Assembly (NCBI RefSeq): GCF_024298925.1
Contig: NZ_CP101283.1
Span: forward strand, 248,001-312,000
From: Phenylobacterium sp. LH3H17
Lineage (GTDB): Bacteria; Pseudomonadota; Alphaproteobacteria; Caulobacterales; Caulobacteraceae
Reading direction: 5' to 3'
Length of the DNA stretch: 64,000 bases
The number at the start of each line of letters is the position of its first letter. Within the stretch, counting starts at the first letter, position 1. This document shows positions 55,162-62,454 of the stretch, one piece after another. The notes under the pieces are model-generated. The model did no database searches. It was not told the DNA's origin and was given only the letters and a program-made list of their open reading frames with translations. Both the position numbers and the translations under genes were made by a program.

Positions 55162-55980
55162 ATGGAAGACCGCATCAAGGTGGAGCTGAAGGACGGCGTG
55201 GCCGATGTCCGCCTGGTCCGCACCGACAAGATGAACGCCCTCGACGACGCCATGTTCTCAGCCCTGATCGAGACCGGCGAGGCGCTGAAGACCCGGCCCG
55301 GCGTCCGGGCCATCGTGCTCTCGGGCGAGGGCCGGGCGTTCTGCGCCGGGCTCGACATGGGCAATTTCGGCAAGATGGCCTCCGGCGAGCGATCGGGCGG
55401 CCAGTCGTCCACCGGCGAGACCCTGGTCACGACCAAGCGCACCCCCGGCGGATCCAACCGCGCCCAGCACGCGGTGATGGTCTGGCGCGAACAGACCGTG
55501 CCGGTGATCGCCGCGATCCACGGGGTGGCTTTCGGCGGCGGGTTCCAGCTGGCGCTCGGCGCCGACATCCGCTTCGTCACCGCCGACACCCGCATGTCGG
55601 TCATGGAGATCAAGTGGGGCCTGGTGCCCGACATGGCCGGCCTGGTGCTGATGAAGCGCCTGGTGCGCGACGACGTGGCCCGGGAGCTGACCTATACCGG
55701 CCGCCAGTTCAACGGCGAGGAGGCCCTGCGAATGGGCTTCGCCACCCGCGTCTGCGCCGATCCCTACGCCGAGGCCCTGGCCCTGGCGGCGGACATCGCG
55801 GCCAAGAACCCCCACGCCATCCGCGCCGCCAAGCGGCTGCTGGACATGGCGCCGGACGCCGACCAGCACGCCATCCTGCTGGCCGAGAGCCAGGAACAGA
55901 CCGCTCTCATCGGTTCGCCCAACCAGGTCGAGGCGGTGATGTCCAACATGCAGAAGCGCGCCGCGGTCTACGCCGACTGA
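55162..55980 (+). CDS. Enoyl-CoA hydratase/crotonase family protein
   Basis: 272-aa crotonase beginning MEDRIKVELKDGVADVRL. Substrate-site motifs are GEGRAFCAGLDMGNFGK near residue 54 and HGVAFGGGFQLALGADIRFV near 115, with the ECH-type WGLVPDMAGLVLMKRL. It lies 11 bp downstream of the extended GST gene and overlaps the next GST start (TGATG at 55978-55982), so three genes are coupled. Substrate is not evident. Confidence 0.9.
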   Translation: MEDRIKVELKDGVADVRLVRTDKMNALDDAMFSALIETGEALKTRPGVRAIVLSGEGRAFCAGLDMGNFGKMASGERSGGQSSTGETLVTTKRTPGGSNRAQHAVMVWREQTVPVIAAIHGVAFGGGFQLALGADIRFVTADTRMSVMEIKWGLVPDMAGLVLMKRLVRDDVARELTYTGRQFNGEEALRMGFATRVCADPYAEALALAADIAAKNPHAIRAAKRLLDMAPDADQHAILLAESQEQTALIGSPNQVEAVMSNMQKRAAVYAD

Positions 55981-56618
55981 TGCCGACCCTCTACCACTGC
56001 GCCGACGCCCGCTCCTTCCGCGTCCTCTGGGCCCTGGAGGAGCTGGGCGTGCCCTATGAGCTGAAGCTGCTGCCCTTCCCGCCCAGGGTCCGCGCGCCGG
56101 ACTATCTGGCCGAGAACCCGTTGGGCACCATCCCGCTGCTGGTCGACGGGGCCACGCGGATGACCGAGTCCTCCGCCATCGTCCAGTACCTGGCGGTCAA
56201 GCACGGCGGCCCGCTGCTGGTGAGCCCCGACGACCCAGCCTATGGCGCCTGGCTGAACTGGCTCTATCTGGGCGAGGCGACCCTGACCTTCCCGCAAACC
56301 CTCGTACTTCGCTACACGCGGCTGGAGCCCAGGGAGCGGCGCAATCCGCAGGTGGCCGAGGACTACAGCCGCTGGTTCATGGCCCGGCTGCGGGCGGTGG
56401 ACACGGCCCTGCAAACCGCCGAGCACCTCTGCGCCGGCCGGTTCACGGCGGCGGACATCTCGGTGGGCTACGCCCTGCTCCTAGCGCAGACCCTGGGGCT
56501 GCACGAGCGGTTCAGCCCCGCGGTGGCCGCCTATTGGGCCCGGCTGCAGGAGCGCGACGGCTTCAAAGGCGCCAAGGCGGCGCAGGCGAGCGAGGCTGTC
56601 CCCGACTGGCAGGCCTAG
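55980..56618 (+). CDS. Glutathione S-transferase
   Basis: 212-aa GST. ATG 55980 overlaps the crotonase stop. The N-terminal domain has HCADARSFRVLWALEEL and APDYLAENPLGTIPLLV with TESSAIVQYL, the glutathione site. The C-terminal helices run to PDWQA. Its stop palindrome CTAG is shared with the convergent queG stop (56615-56618). Co-location with a crotonase suggests detoxification or isomerisation of an activated intermediate, inferred only. Confidence 0.9.
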   Translation: MPTLYHCADARSFRVLWALEELGVPYELKLLPFPPRVRAPDYLAENPLGTIPLLVDGATRMTESSAIVQYLAVKHGGPLLVSPDDPAYGAWLNWLYLGEATLTFPQTLVLRYTRLEPRERRNPQVAEDYSRWFMARLRAVDTALQTAEHLCAGRFTAADISVGYALLLAQTLGLHERFSPAVAAYWARLQERDGFKGAKAAQASEAVPDWQA

Positions 56619-57754
56619 ACCGCCGGGGTGAGCGGGTTCGCGTTCCATTCGGCCCGTACATCGAGGTCGAGTTCGGTGGAGCGGTCCCGCAGCGCCCCGA
56701 ATGCTCCCGCATCCAGCAGGCGCGACAGGGCCCAGACCGCGGCGCCCCGCACGAGGGGCGAGGGATCGCCCAGCAACCGCTCAGCCGCCGCCGCCAGCCG
56801 AGCCTCGCCCGAATTGCCGATGGCGTAGAGTACGTTGCGTACGAAGCGGTCGCGGCCGATGCGCTTGACCGGGCTCTTGGCGAACAGGGCGCGAAACACG
56901 GCGTCGTCCAGGGCGGCGAGATCCTCCAGGGTCGGCGCGCGCAAGGCGTCGCGGGCGTGCAGCCGCTGCTCGCGGGCCACGGCGGCGAACTTGTTCCAGG
57001 GACAGACGGCCAGACAGTCGTCGCAGCCATAGATCCGGTTGCCGAGCGCCTCGCGGAACTCGCGCGGGATCGGTCCCTTCAGCTCGATGGTCAGGTAGGA
57101 GATGCAGCGCCGCGCATCGAGCTGGTAGGGCGCGGGGAAGGCCTTGGTCGGACAGATGTCCAGGCAGGCCTGGCACTGGCCGCAGGACCCGCCGCTCGGG
57201 CCGTCGGGGGCCAACTGCAGTTCGGTGAGGATCGAGCCCAGGAACAGCCAGGAGCCGAACTCGCGGCTGACCAGGTTGGTGTGCTTGCCCTGCCAGCCGA
57301 GGCCTGCCTGCTCCGCCAGGGGCTTCTCCATCAGCGGCGCGCTGTCGACGAACACCTTCAGCTCGCCGCCGAACCTGGCGACCACCCAGCCGGCGAGCTG
57401 TTTCAGCCGGCCCTTGATCAGCTCGTGATAGTCGTCGCCCTGGGCATAGACGCTGATCGTCCCGCGGTCCCTGCGCGCCAGCGCCGCCAGGGGGTCGGCG
57501 TCCGGGCCATAGTTGGTCCCCAGCATGATCGCGGTGCGGGCGCCGGCCCACATGGCGCGCGGATGGCCGCGGCGCTCGGCCGTTTCCTGCAGCCAGCCCA
57601 TCTCGCCGTGGCGCCCCTGGGCCAGGAATTCCATCAGCCGCTCGCCGGCCGGCCAGGCCTGCGTGACGTCGGCGAACCGGCAGGCGTCGAAACCCAGCTC
57701 GGCGGCCTTGGCGGCGATCAGCTCTTTGCGTGGATCAGAAGTCGAGATCGTCAT
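56615..57754 (-). CDS. queG: Epoxyqueuosine reductase
   Basis: Final step of queuosine tRNA modification, cobalamin and two [4Fe-4S] enzyme of 379 aa. The N-terminal domain (FADVTQAWPAGERLMEFLAQ) and cofactor loops are present, the cluster motifs are CGQCQACLDICPTKAF near residue 190 and CDDCLAVCPWNKF near 243, and a HEAT-like C-terminus follows (VRGAAVWALSRLLDAG). It overlaps the GST gene downstream by 20 bp on the same strand, a pairing found in related genomes. The start MTISTSDPRKEL is consistent with this overlap. Confidence 0.95.
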   Translation of the reverse strand: MTISTSDPRKELIAAKAAELGFDACRFADVTQAWPAGERLMEFLAQGRHGEMGWLQETAERRGHPRAMWAGARTAIMLGTNYGPDADPLAALARRDRGTISVYAQGDDYHELIKGRLKQLAGWVVARFGGELKVFVDSAPLMEKPLAEQAGLGWQGKHTNLVSREFGSWLFLGSILTELQLAPDGPSGGSCGQCQACLDICPTKAFPAPYQLDARRCISYLTIELKGPIPREFREALGNRIYGCDDCLAVCPWNKFAAVAREQRLHARDALRAPTLEDLAALDDAVFRALFAKSPVKRIGRDRFVRNVLYAIGNSGEARLAAAAERLLGDPSPLVRGAAVWALSRLLDAGAFGALRDRSTELDLDVRAEWNANPLTPAV

Positions 57755-58421
57755 AATGCGGCGCCGGCGCGAGGCCGGGCCAACGATCGGTCAGCAGGGG
57801 CCGGAAGGCCGGCCTCGACTTCAGCTTCATGTACCAGGTCTTGGTCGCGGGGAAGTCGCGCCAGGGCACGTCGCCGAAATAGTCGATCACCGACAGGTGC
57901 GCGGCTGCGGCGAAGTCGGCCAGGGAGAGGCGCTTGCCGGCCAGCCAGTCGCGGGAGGCGAGCAGGCCCTCCACATAGACCAGGTGCTGGCGCAGGGCGT
58001 CGCGACCCTGACGCAGGGCGGCCAGGTCGGGCGAGCCCAGGCCCAGCAGCCGCTTCTCCATCTTCTCGTGCAGCAGGAAGCCGCCGACCTCATAGTCGAA
58101 CTTGCGGTCGAACCATTGCAGCAGGCGTCGCGCCTCGGCCCGCTCGGCAGGCTCGCGGCCGAGCAGTGGCGGCTCGGGATGGGCCTCTTCCAGATGGTCG
58201 AGGATGGCGCGGCTCTCGCACAGCACCAGCCGGTCGCGGCCCGTCCCGATGACGAGCACCGGGGTCAGGCCCGAGGCGTTCATGGCGATCAGCTCGGACG
58301 GCCGTTCCCAGTACTTCGCCGGCTCCTCGGCGAAGGGCAACCGCTTCTCGCCCAGCGCCAGACGCACCTGGCGCGAGGCCGGGTCCAGCGGGAAGTGGTG
58401 AAGGGTGCGTTCTGCGCTCAT
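57735..58421 (-). CDS. Glutathione S-transferase (upstream of queG)
   Basis: 228-aa GST, MSAERTLHHFPLDPASRQVR. The glutathione-binding block is LTPVLVIGTGRDRLVLCESR with the SRAILDHLE turn; the C-terminal helices contain WLAGKRLSLADFAAAAHL, a standard GST signature. It overlaps queG by 20 bp (57735-57754) and is likely translated together with it. A functional link to queuosine is not known. Confidence 0.92.
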   Translation of the reverse strand: MSAERTLHHFPLDPASRQVRLALGEKRLPFAEEPAKYWERPSELIAMNASGLTPVLVIGTGRDRLVLCESRAILDHLEEAHPEPPLLGREPAERAEARRLLQWFDRKFDYEVGGFLLHEKMEKRLLGLGSPDLAALRQGRDALRQHLVYVEGLLASRDWLAGKRLSLADFAAAAHLSVIDYFGDVPWRDFPATKTWYMKLKSRPAFRPLLTDRWPGLAPAPHYDDLDF

Positions 58422-58431
58422 CAGTGGCGGA

Positions 58432-59394
58432 CTATCGCTCGTCCGCGTTAAGGCCGCGTTTACCGAGACCCATTTCCGCGAACGCGCCGCCGTGCGGCTC
58501 GGCCGAGCCGCGCGGGTCGGGATGCATCAGGATGTCCGCGCGGGGGAAGACTTCCAGCACGCGCTTCTCGGCGGCGACGAGCACGGCGTGCGCGTCCTCG
58601 AGGGACAGGTTGGGGTCGAGGTCCACGTGCATCTGCATATGGATATAGGGGCCCGACGCGCGTGTGCGGAGCTGGTGAACGTCTGTCAGCCTGGGGTCGG
58701 AGGTGACGAGCCGCACGATATGGTCGCGGTCCTCCTGAGGGAGTTCGTGGTCGAGGAGCTGGTTGGAGGCCTCGCGGAACACGCTGACCGCCCCCCAGAG
58801 CAGGAGGGCGGTGACCACCAGGGCGGCGGCGGCGTCGAGATTGTTGAGCCCCAGCCAGACCGACGCACCGATGCCCAGCAAGGCCACGGCGTTGGAGGCC
58901 AGGTCGGTGGCGTAGTGGGCCCGGTCGCCGGCGATCGCCACGGAGGCGGTGCGCCGCAGGACCCAGCTTTGGGCGGCGATCAGGGCGGCCGTCAGGATGG
59001 TGGAGATCACCATCACGCCGACCGCCAGCCCTTCCTCCCGCAACTCGTGAGGTTCGAGCATGTGGCGGATGGCTTCCTGGCCGATCAGGGCGGCCGAGGC
59101 GAAGACCAGGCCCGCCTGCACCAGGCTGGCGAAGGCCTCGGCCTTGCCGTGGCCAAAGCGATGCTCGGCGTCGGGCGGCGCGGCCGCGTACCGCACGGCG
59201 AAGAAGGTCACCATGGAGGCCAGCAGGTCGAGGCCGGAATCAGCCATGGAAGCCAACAGGGAGACCGAGCCGCTCGCCCGCCAGGCCACCGCCTTGATCG
59301 ACACCAGCACCAGGGCGACGCCGATCGACAGCAGAGTGACCCCTCGGGTCAGCCGGGCGGTCTCGGCGGTGGTGAGGCCTTGGGCGGGGTTCAT
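58432..59394 (-). CDS. Cation diffusion facilitator (CDF) family transporter
   Basis: 320-aa metal/proton antiporter related to FieF (YiiP). Six helices are visible in the N-terminal 220 residues. The metal-binding pairs are DSGLD in helix II and HYATD in helix V, the D-x-x-x-D/H-x-x-x-D arrangement of zinc/iron exporters. HRFGHGKAEA is the cytoplasmic loop motif. The C-terminal domain has HQLRTRASGPYIHMQMHVD with MHPDPRGS. Substrate probably Zn2+ or Fe2+. It is the first gene upstream of gst-queG with 10 bp between, likely operonic. Confidence 0.9.
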   Translation of the reverse strand: MNPAQGLTTAETARLTRGVTLLSIGVALVLVSIKAVAWRASGSVSLLASMADSGLDLLASMVTFFAVRYAAAPPDAEHRFGHGKAEAFASLVQAGLVFASAALIGQEAIRHMLEPHELREEGLAVGVMVISTILTAALIAAQSWVLRRTASVAIAGDRAHYATDLASNAVALLGIGASVWLGLNNLDAAAALVVTALLLWGAVSVFREASNQLLDHELPQEDRDHIVRLVTSDPRLTDVHQLRTRASGPYIHMQMHVDLDPNLSLEDAHAVLVAAEKRVLEVFPRADILMHPDPRGSAEPHGGAFAEMGLGKRGLNADER

Positions 59395-59477
59395 CCCGCC
59401 TGTCTAATGCGAGCCTTCAGCCGATCCCACCGAGAATGACTCTCAACCGGGAGTCTCCGCGGCGCCGGACGCAGGCC

Positions 59478-59582
59478 GAAGTCCCCCTCAGTCGGCTTCG
59501 CCGCCAGCTCCCCCAGAGGGGGAGCATCTTGGGGGGCTGCGCGAACTCCAGATCCTCCCCCCGCGCGCCGCGCCGGAGGGCT
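59478..59582. repeat. Copy of the intergenic repeat (partial)
   Basis: The gap 59395-59582 holds AAGTCCCCCTCAGTCGGC, TCCCCCAGAGGGGGAG and GATCCTCCCCCCGCGCGC, matching the first half and a start of the second half of the repeat unit at 50.3 kb. It lacks the GAGTC. It abuts the 3' end of the citrate synthase gene. Confidence 0.75.
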
Positions 59583-60668
59583 CTACGCCGCCTTAAGCGG
59601 CGCCGGTCCCACATAGCGCGACTGCGGGCGGATCAGGCGGCCGCCGGCGACCTGTTCGCGGGCGTGGGCGATCCAGCCGGCGACCCGGCCCATGGCGAAG
59701 ACGCAGGTGAAGGCGCTGGGCGGGAAGGCCAGGGCCTCCAGCAGCAGGGCGGTGTAGAACTCCACATTGGTGTCCAGCGCCCGGTCGGGCTTGTGCTCCT
59801 TGAGGATGGCGAGCGCCGCGGCCTCCACGGCCTCAGCGAACTCCACCCGCGCCGGCTGGCTGTTGGAGCCCTCGCGCAGCTTCCGAACGGCGGCCTTGAG
59901 CGCGTCGGCGCGCGGGTCGCGCACCCGGTACACCCGATGACCGAAGCCCATCAGCCGGTCGCCGCGGGCCAGGGCCTGCTCGATCCATTGGCGGGCGTTC
60001 TCCGGCCGGCCGATCTCGTTCAGCATGTCGATGACCGGGCCCGGCGCGCCGCCATGCAGCGGGCCCTTGAGCGCGCTGATCCCGCCGACCACGGCCGAGG
60101 TCAGGCCCGCCCGCGTCGAGGCGATCACCCGGGCTGCGAAGGTCGAGGCGTTCAGTCCGTGGTCGCTGACCGTGACCAGATAGGTGTCCAGCGCCTCGGT
60201 CTCGGCCTTGGTGGGCGTGCCGCCCCGGGTCATGCGCAGGATGTCGGCGGCGTGAGTCAGGCCCGGATCGGGGGCGATGGGCGCCTCGCCGGCCTGGGCG
60301 CGGACCACCGCGGCGGTGAACACCGCCGGCGCGGCTGTCAGGCGCAAGGCCGTGGCCAGGTCGTCGCCGTCGGCCAGACGGGCGGTGAGCGCCCGCATGG
60401 CCTCGATGGGGCTGCGGTCCATCAGGCCGGTGTCCAGGGCCGCCACCTCGCCGAACACCTCGGCTCGGGCCGCGCCAAGGGCCGCGGTCAGATCGTCGGG
60501 AAGGTCGTTGAAGAAGCCGTCGAACAGCAGTCGAGCCACCTCCTCGAACCGGGTGCGGCCGGCCAGGTCGTCCAGCGACCGGCCACGAATGATCAGCACG
60601 CCGCGCTGGCCATCGACTTCGGACATCACGGTCTCGGCGGCGACGACGTTCTCAAGGCCATCGGACAT
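59583..60668 (-). CDS. Citrate synthase (2-methylcitrate/citrate synthase type)
   Basis: 361-aa enzyme joining acetyl- or propionyl-CoA to oxaloacetate. ATG 60668 (MSDGLENVVAAETVMSEVD) starts the family; the frame extends far upstream over other genes. Catalytic segments are LKGPLHGGAPG with His near residue 205 and LMGFGHRVYRVRDPRA with the second His near 240; the third position, usually Asp in NVDFY, is Glu here (NVEFY), as in some type II synthases. RPQSRYVGP closes the active site. It lies divergent from the HTH-citrate synthase fusion, separated by 75 bp. Confidence 0.9.
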   Translation of the reverse strand: MSDGLENVVAAETVMSEVDGQRGVLIIRGRSLDDLAGRTRFEEVARLLFDGFFNDLPDDLTAALGAARAEVFGEVAALDTGLMDRSPIEAMRALTARLADGDDLATALRLTAAPAVFTAAVVRAQAGEAPIAPDPGLTHAADILRMTRGGTPTKAETEALDTYLVTVSDHGLNASTFAARVIASTRAGLTSAVVGGISALKGPLHGGAPGPVIDMLNEIGRPENARQWIEQALARGDRLMGFGHRVYRVRDPRADALKAAVRKLREGSNSQPARVEFAEAVEAAALAILKEHKPDRALDTNVEFYTALLLEALAFPPSAFTCVFAMGRVAGWIAHAREQVAGGRLIRPQSRYVGPAPLKAA

Positions 60669-60716
60669 GGCGCATCTCCTCTTGCTTGAAGCGATATTTG
60701 CCGCCAAGCTGAGTGC

Positions 60717-60744
60717 GTCAATCTTGATCAATATAATCAATATA
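60717..60744. promoter_or_regulatory. Tandem ATCAATATA repeat and TATAAT box before the HTH-citrate synthase gene
   Basis: Two exact copies of ATCAATATA lie at 60727-60735 and 60736-60744, with a degenerate third at 60717-60725. TTGAT-N7-ATCAA (60724-60740) is also palindromic. TATAAT (60732-60737), formed at the repeat junction, is a consensus -10 box; with a 6-base gap it would place the transcript start at the A of ATG 60744. The -35 is not clear. A repressor bound here would block that start and possibly affect the divergent gene. Confidence 0.6.
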
Positions 60745-61919
60745 TGACCAGCCACGCCGCCAAGACCGACTGGATTGCCGCCGACGAGGCCCGCGAGCGC
60801 CTGGGCGTCCGGCCCCAGACCCTCTACGCCTATGTCAGTCGCGGCCGGGTCCAGGTCAGGGTCGATCCCCGCGATCCCCGCCGCAGCCTCTATCGGGCGG
60901 CCGACATCGCCGCGCTCACCGATCGCAAGACCCGGAGCCGCAAGGTGGCCGAGGTGGCCGCCGGCGCCATCGCCTGGGGCGAGCCGGTCCTGGCCTCGGC
61001 GATCACCACCATTTCGGGCGGACGGCTCTACTACCGAGGCCGCGACGCCGTGACCCTGTCGGACACCGAGACCCTGGAGGCCGTGGCCCGGTTGCTGCGC
61101 GGCGGACATGGGGTGGCGCTGAAACGAACCGACCGGCCCAGCCCGCCGGAGGGGCCTGACATGCGCTCGCGGGCTTTCGCGGCCCTGGCCGCCCGGGCCG
61201 GGGTCGACCCACCGGCGCGGGGGCGCAATCCCATGGCGCTCGCCGTGGAGGCCGCGACCCTGCTGGACGTGCTGACCGACGCCGTGGCGGGACAGGTGGG
61301 CGGAGGAGCGATCGCCAACCGGCTGGCCCTGGCCTGGGGCCTGGGACCGGGCGGGACGGGGGCCGACCTGATCCGCCGCGCCCTGGTGCTGCTGGCCGAT
61401 CACGAGCTCAACGCCTCGACCTTCGCCGCTCGGGTGGCGGCCTCCACGGGCGCCTCCCTGGCGGCCAGCGCGCTGGCGGGGCTGGCGGCGCTGTCGGGGC
61501 CCCGGCACGGCGGGGCGGCGGCGGCCTGTCAGAGCTTCGCCGCCCAGGCCGCGGCCACCAGTCCCCGCGCCGCCATCGCGGCTCTGCTGGCCGAGGACCG
61601 GCTGATCCCCGGCTTCGGCCACAACCTCTATCCGCAGAGCGACCCGCGCGCCGAGGCTCTGCTGGAGCGGTTCACGCCGACGCCGGACATGCAGGCCCTG
61701 CAGGGCGCGGTCACGGCGGTCACCGGCCTGGCCCCCAATGTGGACTTCGCCCTGGTCTCCCTGGCGCAGACCCTGAAGCTGCCCAGGGACGCGCCCTTCG
61801 CCCTCTTCGCCGTCGCCCGCTGCGCCGGCTGGATCGCCCACGCCATCGAGCAAGGCCAGACCGACCAGCTCATCCGGCCAAGGGCGCGCTACGTGGGGGT
61901 GGATGTGGAGGGGGGATAG
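60744..61919 (+). CDS. Helix-turn-helix/citrate synthase fusion protein
   Basis: 391 aa. Residues ~5-60 (DWIAADEARERLGVRPQTLY, then RVQVRVDPRDPRRSLYRAAD) look like a MerR/excisionase-type helix-turn-helix; the rest is a citrate synthase fold. Active-site segments are LSGPRHGGAAA (His), PGFGHNLYPQSDPRA (His; the usual Arg after His is Asn) and APNVDFALVSLA (Asp kept). So the key triad is largely intact. No ribosome site precedes the ATG and it lies right at a TATAAT box, suggesting a leaderless message. HTH-citrate synthases of this kind are known in some genomes, but the DNA targets are not. It may be a metabolite-sensing regulator of the divergent citrate synthase. Confidence 0.82.
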   Translation: MTSHAAKTDWIAADEARERLGVRPQTLYAYVSRGRVQVRVDPRDPRRSLYRAADIAALTDRKTRSRKVAEVAAGAIAWGEPVLASAITTISGGRLYYRGRDAVTLSDTETLEAVARLLRGGHGVALKRTDRPSPPEGPDMRSRAFAALAARAGVDPPARGRNPMALAVEAATLLDVLTDAVAGQVGGGAIANRLALAWGLGPGGTGADLIRRALVLLADHELNASTFAARVAASTGASLAASALAGLAALSGPRHGGAAAACQSFAAQAAATSPRAAIAALLAEDRLIPGFGHNLYPQSDPRAEALLERFTPTPDMQALQGAVTAVTGLAPNVDFALVSLAQTLKLPRDAPFALFAVARCAGWIAHAIEQGQTDQLIRPRARYVGVDVEGG

Positions 61920-61947
61920 TCGCCCACCGCTCGGAATGTTGACACCT

Positions 61948-61976
61948 CCTCTCCCCCCGCTACCAGGGGGGAGAGG
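61948..61976 (+). repeat. REP-like hairpin, left flank of the DUF559 gene
   Basis: CCTCTCCCCCC (61948-61958) pairs with GGGGGGAGAGG (61966-61976) around a 7-base loop, followed by GTAGGGTGAGGGGGG. A similar element in opposite orientation lies at 62404-62444, so the gene between them is bracketed by inverted repeats. Confidence 0.7.
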
Positions 61977-61996
61977 GTAGGGTGAGGGGGGCCTCC

Positions 61997-62377
61997 GTGC
62001 CGCGCAACGTGCCCACAGATCGAGCGCGGGCGCTTCGCGCCAACGACACACGAGCGGAAGCTCGCCTGTGGGAGGTCCTGCGAAATCGCCGACTGGGCGG
62101 TTGGAAGTGGCGCCGCCAGGTTCCGGTTGGCGCTTACATCGTCGACTTCCTCTGCCTTGAGAACCGGCTCGTCATTGAGCTCGATGGCGCTCAGCATGCA
62201 GATGCTGTCGCGTACGACGAGCGCCGCACGGCGTTCCTGCAGACTCAGGGGTTCACGATTTTGCGCTTCTGGAATCACGCTGTGTTCGAAGGCCGCGAAG
62301 GCGTTTGTGATGCGATCCTGGAAGCGTGCGGCGGCGAGTCGCCAAACATGCCGGACTTGCCGAACCTGCCCGATTGA
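61997..62377 (+). CDS. DUF559 family protein (PD-(D/E)XK-like nuclease)
   Basis: About 126 aa, related to Vsr and other restriction-like folds. Start is uncertain among GTG 61982, 61997 and 62009; I use 61997 (VPRNVPTDRARALRAN). The N-terminal helix has DTRAEARLWEVLRNRRLGGW, followed by WRRQVPVGAYIVDFLCLENR and LVIELDGAQHADAVAYDER. The D and ELDG residues are the likely nuclease site of the DUF559 domain, and TQGFTILRFWN is the usual C-terminal motif. The gene is enclosed by inverted repeats. Activity is inferred only. Confidence 0.82.
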   Translation: MPRNVPTDRARALRANDTRAEARLWEVLRNRRLGGWKWRRQVPVGAYIVDFLCLENRLVIELDGAQHADAVAYDERRTAFLQTQGFTILRFWNHAVFEGREGVCDAILEACGGESPNMPDLPNLPD

Positions 62378-62403
62378 ACCACCGGATTGCGCCGCTTCGC
62401 GTC

Positions 62404-62444
62404 GCGCCCCCTCACCCCACCCTCTCCCCATGAATGGGGAGAGG
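62404..62444 (-). repeat. REP-like hairpin, right flank of the DUF559 gene
   Basis: CCTCTCCCCAT (62421-62431) pairs with ATGGGGAGAGG (62434-62444) around two bases; the preceding GCCCCCTCACCCCACC is nearly the reverse complement of the left flank's GTAGGGTGAGGGG tail, so this unit is inverted relative to 61948-61990. Confidence 0.7.
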
Positions 62445-62454
62445 AGAAGAGCTG

